NCBI RefSeq assembly: GCF_964340395.1 | Contig: NC_135562.1 | Location: forward strand, 22,741,173-22,805,172 | Direction: 5' to 3' | Length of the DNA stretch: 64,000 nt | Source: Glandiceps talaboti | Lineage: Eukaryota; Hemichordata; Enteropneusta; Spengelidae | Shown here: one piece after another, positions 54,858-64,000 of the stretch | Layout: each line of letters starts with the position of its first letter | How positions within the stretch are numbered: the first letter of the stretch is position 1 | Program-made: the position numbers and the translations under genes | The notes under the pieces: model-generated | Databases searched by the model: none | Told to the model about the DNA's origin: nothing | Seen by the model: only the letters and a program-made list of their open reading frames with translations

Positions 54858-55321
54858 TATCCTGGATGCTTCTTCAGGCCAACTGATGATCTAATGACAG
54901 ATGATGATTGGTGACATCTGGAGTAGACTTGTGTTGGGTTCTCATCATCACATGACAATTCTACTCCGTTAGGTGTCTTATAAACCATTTGCCATTAGAT
55001 CATGTTGGCCTGAAGAAGTGTCTAGGATAGGACATGAAACCCTTGCCATTCATAAACAACCGTATAGCAATTCCTGTATCATGATAAATTGTAATTACTT
55101 TGTTATATATTAACTTCATACCTGGATGATTGGGAGCAGTCATAGACATATTACCAAGTTGGTTTCTCGTGATACTGCCAGCCACTAATCAGAACTAGTT
55201 TTACCACCATTGATTATATGCACAAACTTTCACTTAGCTACATGTACCATCATTTAATTTGATAGTTATACATGCGGATGTACATGCCTGAATCATTTCT
55301 CTATTTAAATGAATTTTTCAG

Positions 55322-55446
55322 TATTATACAAAGAGGATTGTACGACGACAGATTCCGTGTTGTAGACGACTCTGTACTAGAGGACTTTAATGTTACAATA
55401 TCTTCATACGGACAGATTGGTATGGGCAAGACGTTTACTATGGAAG
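55322..55446 (+). CDS. Kinesin P-loop exon, block B
   Basis: Protein identical to block A; one silent difference (ACG for ACA in the Lys-Thr pair). Same phases (2 in, 1 out). Confidence 0.8.
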
Positions 55447-55898
55447 GTCAGTTATTTAACATATCAATTATTTGTTGAATTAGTTGGTGGGATCGTCTTT
55501 GCTTATGTCAGGACCTTTCAGGAGAATATGTAAGTCTGTATAATATGTAATGTTCCAGTTCCTAGTACATAGCTTAGTTTTGTGAGTTCTTGCTACTGTT
55601 TTTATTTATCAATAACTAATTGTAAAGAGGCAACGCTATTAATCAGAATGATTGAATAAATTTCATAAAGATATTTGATGCATTTTTTCAACATACTCCT
55701 AAAAGTTAATTTTAAAAAAAAAACAGAAAAAAGTTGCATTTTGCAAATTTACCATAATCTTGAAATTGATGTGTTAAACTCCTCAAATTTAACTTGTATT
55801 TGTCAAGATAATGTCAAATATTGAGAACGAATACAAAATGCTCAAAATTATCTGAGCAATGGTAATTGTAAACTTACATGTATGATATCATGATTCAG

Positions 55899-56107
55899 GT
55901 GTATGGAGTGATCCAGACCTCCGAGATTTGATTCCAGATTCCTTTGACCACAAATGTACACAAATATCCCAGTCAGAAAATCCACAGTATTTAGTGAGAG
56001 CATCATACTTGGAGATCTATCAGGACAAGATCAGTGATTTGCTTTCCAAAGTCCAGAAGGAAATGTTAGAATTGAAAAAACGACCAGATACTGGTGTTTA
56101 TGTTATG
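55899..56107 (+). CDS. Kinesin motor exon 3-type, block B
   Basis: Same translation as block A exon (52173-52381), with the same acceptor and donor. Confidence 0.87.
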
Positions 56108-56480
56108 GTGAGTATTTAGAGTAAAATAGTTTAACTTTTCAACTTGCAAACTGCACTAGCTGCAAGTGGGACATTATTGTTTGATATCAGGATTATGTTT
56201 GTTGATTGATTTTAGGGTACAGACCCAAACATCAGTTTGATGGGATTCATTGTAATATCATAAATGTATACATACATTTACCCATACTTTGTTCAATATT
56301 GTTGAAAGTATATGTTACGAGTACGAAAGTCAATATTTCCGGCAAAACATCTTTAAAAAAAAACAGTATATGTAGCTATAAAGTCATATTTATATGTATT
56401 ATTATCTGTTTAAAAACACTTAAATTGAAAAATCATAACTTTAATATTTGATGGATTTTTGTAATGTTATTTGTTCTCAG

Positions 56481-56560
56481 GATCTCATCTCATTTGTTAC
56501 AAAAAGTGTGACAGAAATTGAGCATGTGGTGAATGTAGGTAATCAGAACAGAGCTGTTGG
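56481..56560 (+). CDS. Kinesin motor exon 4-type, block B
   Basis: As block A but NQNRAVG instead of NQNRTVG. Phase 2 out, so it could splice to the P-loop exon of block C in frame. Confidence 0.87.
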
Positions 56561-57573
56561 GTAAGCAAGCTTCTTGTTATTCTCATTGAATTACAAGCAT
56601 TATTAACTTGATCTTTGTTGTTTCACATTGTGTTGTCTAGAAAAACAATAATGAAGTAGTTTTTGTTAGCACAACTAAACTGATAAGGTTCAGTAGTACA
56701 TGAGGCATGGTTAAGTGTCTATGTGTCTGTCTATCTGTGTCTGTCTGTCTGTCTGTCTGTCTGTGTGTGTGGATGTGTGTAAACAACTTAAAGTCAAATA
56801 CTGCTGAACAGATAAGGTTCAGTAGTGCTAAAGGCATCACTAACTGTCTGTCTGTCTGTCTGTCTGTGTGATTTAGGTAAAAAAATGTGGTTTTTGGTAA
56901 AAAAAAATCTTAAGCTAAAAAATATAGCTGTATAGCAGCATGTCACAGGTTTCGAGACGTTCCGCCTGCATGCATGCACACATCATGTTGTAGATGATGG
57001 GATACGTGAAAGTAGGTCAAAGGCCATCCTCAAATATAACTTTCCAAGTGTGTCACAAAGTAATTGAAATCTATATACTTGACTTGCTGTTGTTTTGAAT
57101 GACAACAGTTTCACATCCTATCCTGGATGCTTCTTCAGGCCAACTGATGATCTAATGACAGATGATGGTTGGGTGACATCTGGAGTAGACTTGTGTTGGG
57201 TTCTCATCATCACATGACAATTCTACTCCGTCAGGTGTCATATAAACCATTTGCCATTAGATCATGTTGGCCTGAAGAAGTGTCTAGGATAGGACATGAA
57301 ACCCTTGCCATTCATAAACAACCGTATAGCAATTCCAGTATCATGATAGATTGTAATTACTTTGTTATTAACTTCATACCTGGATGATTGGGAGCAGTCA
57401 TAGACATATTACCAAGTTGGTTTCTCGTGATACTGCCAGCCACTAATCAGAACTAGTTTTACCACCATTGATTATATGCACAAACTTGCCTTTATCTACA
57501 TGTACCATCATTTAATTTGATAGTTATAAATATACATACCTGAATCATTTCTCTATTTTAATAAATTTTTCAG

Positions 57574-57692
57574 CTTTATACAAAGAGGATTGTACGACGA
57601 GACATTCCGTGTTGGCTCTGTACTAGAGGACTTTAAAGGTACAATATCTTCATATGGACAGATTGGTATGGGCAAGACGTTTACTATGGAAG
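57574..57692 (+). CDS. Kinesin P-loop exon, block C
   Basis: 119 nt, six fewer than A and B, still phase 2 to 1. Encodes [20 protein letters not shown] then [27 protein letters not shown] and F.GTI are nearer to canonical kinesin-2 than the A/B version. Confidence 0.8.
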
Positions 57693-57992
57693 GTCAGTTA
57701 TTAATCAATAACTTATTGTAAAGAGGCAATGCTATTAATCAGAATGATTGAATAAATTTCATAAAGATTTTTGATGCATTTTTTCAACAGACTCCTAAAA
57801 GTTAATTTAAAAAAAACCAGCAAAAAGTTGCATTTTGCAAATTTACCATAATCTTGAAATTGATGTGTTAAACTCCTCAAATTTAACTTGTATTTGTCAA
57901 GATAATGTCAAATATTGAGAACGAATACAAAATGCTCAAAATTATCTGAGCAATGGTAATTGTAAACTTACATGTATGATATCATGATTCAG

Positions 57993-58201
57993 GTGTATGG
58001 AGTGATCCAGACCTCCGAGATTTGATTCCAGATTCCTTTGACCACATATGTACACACATATCCCAGTCAGAAAATCCGCAGTATTTAGTGAGAGCATCAT
58101 ACTTGGAGATCTATCAGGACAAGATCAGTGATTTGCTTTCCAAAGTCCAGAAGGAAATGTTAGAATTGAAAAAACGACCAGATACTGGTGTTTATGTTAT
58201 G
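57993..58201 (+). CDS. Kinesin motor exon 3-type, block C
   Basis: As block A but [20 protein letters not shown]; the His-Ile and THIS residues match canonical KIF3 better than the A/B version. Confidence 0.87.
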
Positions 58202-58574
58202 GTGAGTATTTAGAGTAAAATAGTTTAACTTTTCAACTTGCAAACTGCACTAGCTGCAAGTGGGACATTATTGTTTGATATCAGGATTATGTTTGTTGAT
58301 TGATTTTAGGGTACAGACCCAAACATCAGTTTGATGGGATTCATTGTAATATCATAAATGTATACATACATTTACCCATACTTTGTTCAATATTGTTGAA
58401 AGTATATGTTACGAGTACGAAAGTCAATATTTCCGGCAAAACATCTTTAAAAAAAAACAGTATATGTAGCTATAAAGTCATATTTATATGTATTATTATC
58501 TGTTTAAAAACACTTAAATTGAAAAATCATAACTTTAATATTTGATGGATTTTTGTAATGTTATTTGTTCTCAG

Positions 58575-58654
58575 GATCTCATCTCATTTGTTACAAAAAG
58601 TGTGACAGAAATTGAGCATGTGGTGAATGTAGGTAATCAGAACAGAGCTGTTGG
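58575..58654 (+). CDS. Kinesin motor exon 4-type, block C
   Basis: Identical in protein to block B exon (NQNRAVG). Phase 0 to 2. Confidence 0.87.
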
Positions 58655-59663
58655 GTAAGCAAGCTTCTTGTTATTCTCATTGAATTACAAGCATTATTAA
58701 CTTGATCTTTGTTGTTTCACATTGTGTTGTCTAGAAAAACAATAATGAAGTAGTTTTTGTTAGCACAACTAAACTGATAAGGTTCAGTAGTACATGAGGC
58801 ATGGTTAAGTGTCTATGTGTCTGTCTATCTGTGTCTGTCTGTCTGTCTGTCTGTCTGTGTGGATGTGTGTAAACAACTTAAAGTCAAATACTGCTGAACA
58901 GATAAGGTTCAGTAGTGCTAAAGGCATCACTAACTGTCTGTCTGTCTGTCTGTCTGTGTGATTTAGGTAAAAAAATGTGGTTTTTGGTAAAAAAAAATCT
59001 TAAGCTAAAAAATATAGCTGTATAGCAGCATGTCACAGGTTTCGAGACGTTCCGCCTGCATGCATGCACACATCATGTTGTAGATGATGGGATACGTGAA
59101 AGTAGGTCAAAGGCCATCCTCAAATATAACTTTCCAAGTGTGTCACAAAGTAATTGAAATCTATATACTTGACTTGCTGTTGTTTTGAATGACAACAGTT
59201 TCACATCCTATCCTGGATGCTTCTTCAGGCCAACTGATGATCTAATGACAGATGATGGTTGGGTGACATCTGGAGTAGACTTGTGTTGGGTTCTCATCAT
59301 CACATGACAATTCTACTCCGTCAGGTGTCATATAAACCATTTGCCATTAGATCATGTTGGCCTGAAGAAGTGTCTAGGATAGGACATGAAACCCTTGCCA
59401 TTCATAAACAACCGTATAGCAATTCCAGTATCATGATAGATTGTAATTACTTTGTTATTAACTTCATACCTGGATGATTGGGAGCAGTCATAGACATATT
59501 ACCAAGTTGGTTTCTCGTGATACTGCCAGCCACTAATCAGAACTAGTTTTACCACCATTGGTTATATGCACAAACTTGCCTTTATCTACATGTACCATCA
59601 TTTAATTTGATAGTTATAAATATACATACCTGAATCATTTCTCTATTTTAATAAATTTTTCAG

Positions 59664-59782
59664 CTTTATACAAAGAGGATTGTACGACGAGACATTCCGT
59701 GTTGGCTCTGTACTAGAGGACTTTAAAGGTACAATATCTTCATATGGACAGATTGGTATGGGCAAGACGTTTACTATGGAAG
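59664..59782 (+). CDS. Kinesin P-loop exon, block D
   Basis: Same sequence as the block C exon. Phase 2 to 1. Confidence 0.8.
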
Positions 59783-60082
59783 GTCAGTTATTAATCAATA
59801 ACTTATTGTAAAGAGGCAATGCTATTAATCAGAATGATTGAATAAATTTCATAAAGATTTTTGATGCATTTTTTCAACAGACTCCTAAAAGTTAATTTAA
59901 AAAAAAACAGCAAAAAGTTGCATTTTGCAAATTTACCATAATCTTGAAATTGATGTGTTAAACTCCTCAAATTTAACTTGTATTTGTCAAGATAATGTCA
60001 AATATTGAGAACGAATACAAAATGCTCAAAATTATCTGAGCAATGGTAATTGTAAACTTACATGTATGATATCATGATTCAG

Positions 60083-60291
60083 GTGTATGGAGTGATCCAG
60101 ACCTCCGAGATTTGATTCCAGATTCCTTTGACCACATATGTACACACATATCCCAGTCAGAAAATCCGCAGTATTTAGTGAGAGCATCATACTTGGAGAT
60201 CTATCAGGACAAGATCAGTGATTTGCTTTCCAAAGTCCAGAAGGAAATGTTAGAATTGAAAAAACGACCAGATACTGGTGTTTATGTTATG
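60083..60291 (+). CDS. Kinesin motor exon 3-type, block D
   Basis: Same translation as block C ([13 protein letters not shown]). Confidence 0.87.
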
Positions 60292-60762
60292 GTGAGTATT
60301 TAGAGTAAAATAGTTTAACTTTTCAACTTGCAAACTGCACTAGCTGCAAGTGGGACATTATTGTTTGATATCAGGATTATGTTTGTTCATTGATTTTAGG
60401 GTACAGACCCAAACATCAGTTTGATGGGATTCACTGTAATATCATAAATGTATACATCTACATGTATAATTACCCATAGTTTGTTCAATATTGTTGAAAG
60501 TGTATGTTACGAGTATGAAAGTCATTACTTCCGGCAAAACATCTTTAAAAAAAACATTTCTTGTTTCAGCTAGTGTAGATTTAATATAAAGCAATTATCA
60601 TGGCGTTCAAAGCTGTAAAACCAAAGTATATGTAGCTATAAAGTCATATTTATATGCATTATTATCTGTTTAAAAACACTTAAATTGAAAAATCATAACT
60701 GTAATATTTGATGGATTTATGTAATGTTATTTGTTCTCACTGTTTTTTTCATTTATTTACAG

Positions 60763-60842
60763 GATCCCATCTCATTTGATACAAAAAGTGTGACAGAAAT
60801 TGAGCATGTGGTGAATGTAGGTAATCAGAACAGAACTGTTGG
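60763..60842 (+). CDS. Kinesin motor exon 4-type, block D
   Basis: Acceptor CATTTATTTACAG, which differs from A-C. Encodes [20 protein letters not shown] then NQNRTVG (L to P, V to D relative to other copies). No following motor exon is present before the window end. Confidence 0.86.
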
Positions 60843-60993
60843 GTAAGCAAGCTTCTTGTTATTCTCATTGAATTACAAGCAATGAACTTGGTCTTTGTTG
60901 TTTCACATTGTGTTGTCTAGAAAAACAATAATGAAGTAATTTTTGTTAGCACAACTAAACTGATAAGGTTCAGTAGTACATGAGGCATGGTTA

Positions 60994-61014
60994 GGAACCG
61001 GTCAGTTTCTCCAG

Positions 61015-61047
<33 letters not shown>

Positions 61048-62906
61048 CTGCGGTGGATTCTTAAATCGGGCAGATAAAAAGTCACTGACCCCACCTATCT
61101 GTAAAACCAAAAACAGGCTGACCCCCCTATCACTTAATTCTAAAACATAATGGCCCCCCCCCCCTCCCCCATATATAATATTTGCATGACAGGTATTTTT
61201 TTATCGTGACTCAGTGTGGATTGCTTGACTGTCTTGCATCTACTTTATAAGATCCCGGGTTAGCACTATCATATTTATAATTATTGACTACACAGGGTAA
61301 ATATATTCGAAAAGGAGTTTAATAGCATCTTGGCAGTGAAAGGTAGGAAAGCTTGAGAAGGGAATATGTACGTCTCTTATGGGGGTCCTAGGGGGTCTCC
61401 CCCTAGAAGCCCAGGAGGTTTTTAACTCTGAAAAGTCAATTTTGAGACTATTCAGACATTTTCAGAAAATAATTTGCAAGCTTTACAAGACAGCACCAAC
61501 ATGTAAAATGCAACTACATAAGGTTGAAATATTTTTGAAATATAGTTTTTGATAGGATCTTGACAGTAAGAGGTAGGGGAAGATCTCTTGACTAGGATGT
61601 GTACACCTCATGTGGGAGGGGGGTCCTAGGGGGTCTCCCCCTAGAAGCCCTGGAGGTTTTTAACTCTGAAAAGTCAATTTTGAGACTATTCAGACCCTTT
61701 CAGACAATAATTTCCAAGCCTTACAAGACAACACCAATTAACATGTTAAAAGCAACTATATACATAGGGTTGAAATACTTTTGAAATATACTTTGATAGC
61801 ATCTTGACAGTAAGAGGGGAAGAGCTTGAGACTGGGATATGTCCACCTCATGTGGGGGGTCTGAGGGGGGTCTCCCTCTAGAAACCCTGGAGGATTTTTA
61901 CTCTTAAAGCCAATATTTAGGCTATTCAGACCCTTTCAAGCAATAACTTAATCCATGCTTTACAAGACAGCAAGTATCAGAAACTATTCTTTATAACTTA
62001 CACTAAGGGTTGAAATATGTTCTTAAAAAGTTTAAATGGCATCATTATATACATGTAGGTCAGCACATCTAATGGTAGTAACATTGGTAGGGGAGATTTG
62101 GAGTTTAAGGCAATTTTAGACTATCTTGGCAAACGTTTCAGATCTTGAAAAGACAATATCATATCAAATTAGAATAGGGTGAAAATATTTAAGAAAAGTT
62201 TAATACCATTATGACAGTGAAAAGGTTGTTGGTGCATCTGATTGTTGGTTGAATGTATGAGTGACCTCTGGGGGTGAGGGAGTCCTTGGGGTTTTCCCCC
62301 TGGCAGATCTGGAGTTTTTTGCTTGAGATACTAAGGCAATGTTTAGGTTATTCATAACCTTTGAGGTAATATTTCCAAGCTTCGAAAAGCTAATGTAAAA
62401 CGTTTTTAAATAAGTTTCTCATATCACATAAAATGGACACGTAACATTAGTATATAGGGGCATTAATATTGCATGTATAATAAAGTCACCGGTATGTTAG
62501 AGAACTTTAAATGGTCATATACCTAGTGTATAATAGTAACTGGAATCTGATGAGATGTGGTGATTTGTAGTGTCAATAGCATGACGAGTAGAACAATTTA
62601 GATTAACTTCATTTATAAACTATCTATGAAAATTACCATTACGAAACCTTCAAGTTCACTTTTGCCCCAAACTGCAATATAAGCGAAGCATTGATTGTGA
62701 AACAGCCAAGTATTTACATGACATGTTCTGTAACTAGTGTGGTAGGTAGGTAATACCGGTACATGTATATGAATATGTATAGTTAGGTTTGAACTAATAA
62801 ATAATTTTCAAAACAGCATGACCCCCCCTACTGCCAATTTCAAAAACAGGGTGACCCCCCTACCAATCCACCCCCCCCCCCCAGGCCAAAGAAACTGACC
62901 GGTCCC
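60994..62906. mobile_element. Harbinger-like nonautonomous transposon, 1913 bp
   Basis: Inverted ends GGAACCGGTCAGTTTCT and AGAAACTGACCGGTCCC with the 3-bp duplication TTA (60991-60993 and 62907-62909). Blocks A-C show the empty site with a single TTA. A long G run sits just inside the left end and C runs just inside the right. The interior holds about four diverged ~240-bp repeats with GGTCTCCCCCTAGAAGCCC and AACTCTGAAAAGTCAATTTT. GG termini with a TTA duplication suit PIF/Harbinger. No transposase. Confidence 0.9.
61017..61047. repeat. Poly-G run inside Harbinger-like terminus
   Basis: About 31 consecutive G. Its length is likely unstable and may be imprecise in the assembly. Confidence 0.9.
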
Positions 62907-63798
62907 TTAAGTGTCTATGTGTCTGTCTATCTCTGTCTGTCTGTCTGTCTATCTGTCTGTCTGTCTATGGATGTGTGTAAACAATTTAAAGTCAAATACT
63001 GCTGAACTGATAAGATTCAGTAGAGCTAAAGGCATTGCTAAGTGTCTGTCTGTGTGGATGTGTGTAAACAACTTAAAGTCAAATACTGCTGAACACATAA
63101 GGTTCAGTAGTGCTATAGGCATCACTAAGTGACTGTCTGTCTGTCTGTCTGTCTGTCTGATTTAGGTAAAAAAATGTGGTTTTTGGTAAAAAAACTTAAG
63201 CTAAAAAATATAGCTGTATAGCATGCAGTCACAGGTTTTGAGATGTTCCGCCTGCATGCACACATCAAGTTGTAGATGATAGGATACGTGAAAGTAGGTC
63301 AAATTCCATCCTCAAATTTGGGGAAAAAAATTTTGGTCTCATAGTTACCTACATTCCACCAAATACCATGTGAGATATTTAGAGGTAGGTCAAAGATCAT
63401 CCCCCATTTTTTTGAGGGGAGGGGGGATGAAATTGGTTCTATAGTACACCATTTAAACCAAAAACTGCATCCCCAGCCCTATTGGGTTGCCTAGAATTAG
63501 ACATGTGCATAATAATTAAATTCTAAGGTCAAAGGTCATCCCCTATTTTGAGGGAAATATTTGGTCCCATAGTTACCCACATTCCACAAAATACCCAGTC
63601 TGCACATGTTGTACACCAGGGATCAGCGAGCATGTAATTGATTTATCGATTGATCAATCAATCGATTTATTGATTGATTTGTCATTAGGTTGAATGATTG
63701 ATTGATTGATTGAAAGAATGATTGATCCAGACAGTCAGACACTTTGCCAATTGCCTATAGCATTTCTGAACATTATCATATCAGTTCAGTTGTGCTAA

Positions 63799-63912
63799 AA
63801 AGAGCTGTCTGGCAGGCAGAGCTATATTAAAAGTTAGTCCTGCACCAAGAGCATAATCGTGTTTAGTACCTGTAAATCCCTGTAGCTCCACTGATAACAT
63901 AAAGTAATTGTT
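63799..63912. other. Short unique flank
   Basis: No feature recognised between the TIR element and the terminal foldback repeat. Confidence 0.5.
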
Positions 63913-64000
63913 TAAACAATAATGTACGCCCTCCCAGCCCATAATGGACGAAAGCAAACTTTGAACGACATAATGGGCGAGGCGACAGCCGAGCCCATTA
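63913..64000. mobile_element. Left end of a second foldback element copy (cut by window)
   Basis: 88 bp identical to 35776-35863, beginning TAAACAATAATGTACGCCCT and reaching the central GAGGCGACAGCCG. The element continues past the window edge. Confidence 0.88.

Larger units (their letters stand above)
51452..55177 (+). repeat. Tandem block A of kinesin exons, 3726 bp
   Basis: First of four direct repeats that start at CCAGCCACTAATCAGAACTA and end before the next such word. Holds exons 51596-51720, 52173-52381 and 52757-52836, a truncated TTAGCACAAC element (from 52944) and a private 1454-bp hAT-like insertion. Without the insertion its length nearly equals block B. Confidence 0.93.
55178..57435 (+). 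repeat. Tandem block B of kinesin exons, 2258 bp
   Basis: Second direct repeat, exons 55322-55446, 55899-56107 and 56481-56560. Nearly identical to block A in exons and introns, without the hAT insertion. Confidence 0.94.
57436..59525 (+). repeat. Tandem block C of kinesin exons, 2090 bp
   Basis: Third direct repeat, exons 57574-57692, 57993-58201 and 58575-58654. Shorter than B because the first intron is reduced. Very close to block D. Confidence 0.94.
59526..63320 (+). repeat. Tandem block D of kinesin exons (last, diverging)
   Basis: Fourth direct repeat, exons 59664-59782, 60083-60291 and 60763-60842. It resembles C up to about 60410, then diverges: an extra ~90 bp with a second polypyrimidine tract before the third exon, and a Harbinger-like insertion. 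Similarity to A-C ends near CATCCTCAAAT at about 63320, where D continues into the full TTAGCACAAC element. Confidence 0.9.
60946..63798 (+). mobile_element. TIR element of the TTAGCACAAC family (complete copy)
   Basis: Left end TTAGCACAACTAAACTGA and right end TCAGTTCAGTTGTGCTAA form inverted termini. Contains several (CTGT)n tracts, the phrase GTAAACAACTTAAAGTCAAA with a following GGTTCAGTAGTGCTA, and a GATT-rich tract at 63640-63720. About 0.94 kb without the nested Harbinger-like element. No ORF. Truncated copies sit in blocks A-C and fragments at 3913 and 33186. Confidence 0.8.

Noticed and set aside
54788-54988. Minus-strand frame with TPNGVELSCDDENPTQ
   Set aside because: Crosses the transposon end into the duplicated segment; not shared as an intact frame by the other blocks.
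56206-56451. 81-codon frame repeated at 58300
   Set aside because: Intron sequence between two kinesin exons; its repetition reflects the block duplication, and it starts beyond the donor of the 209-nt exon.
59259-59477. 72-codon frame MGDIWSRLVLG, also at 57169
   Set aside because: Lies in the repeated noncoding end of each block; the corresponding frame in block A is disrupted.
62911-63132. Frame with repeated SVCLSV and NNLKSNTAE
   Set aside because: Translation of CTGT tracts and repeated element heads.

Overview
The window is eukaryotic, from an animal. It is AT-rich, its few genes are split by GT-AG introns, and about two thirds of it is repeats: large minisatellites, LINEs, an LTR element, hAT-like and Harbinger-like DNA transposons, and foldback MITEs. 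Gene content and repeat style fit a marine invertebrate, perhaps an invertebrate deuterostome. The species cannot be fixed from the sequence alone.

The best-supported genes are a divergent pair at 8.6-24.4 kb. NAA38 (LSMD1, the LSm-type subunit of the NatC N-terminal acetyltransferase) lies on the minus strand with three coding exons. CYB5D1 (a cytochrome b5-domain protein linked to cilia) lies on the plus strand with four. Their start codons are about 380 bp apart, the same head-to-head order as on human chromosome 17p13. Each gene has an intron swollen by a minisatellite: about 100 copies of a 35-bp unit in NAA38 intron 2, and about 116 copies of a 24-bp unit in CYB5D1 intron 3. The 35-bp unit is itself a copy of the NAA38 exon 2/intron 2 splice-donor junction.

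At 50.2-60.9 kb, motor-domain exons of a kinesin-2 (KIF3-like) gene occur on the plus strand. One beta-1 exon is followed by four tandem copies of a three-exon block (P-loop exon plus two following exons). The blocks are phase-compatible, so they could splice in frame. The rest of the motor is not in the window, and key nucleotide-contact residues are altered. The first block carries a private hAT-like insertion and the last a private Harbinger-like insertion; the sister blocks show the empty sites.

Other layout: 1-1.5 kb, 34-bp minisatellite; 3.6 kb, a possible secreted or receptor first exon (minus); 7.6-8.1 kb, 74-bp minisatellite; 25.1-25.9 kb, two foldback elements; 26.0-27.5 kb, a young, internally deleted Gypsy-type LTR element (minus); 28.3-37.4 kb, three plus-strand LINE fragments among possible 5' exons of a plus-strand gene, plus hAT-like and foldback elements; 37.7-41.9 kb, a broken LINE on the minus strand interrupted by a 392-bp insertion; 46-48 kb, parts of an unidentified minus-strand gene; 48.4-48.9 kb, a possible decayed plus-strand coding region; 60.9-63.8 kb, a TIR element with the nested Harbinger-like element. 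The right edge cuts a second copy of a foldback repeat seen at 35.8 kb.
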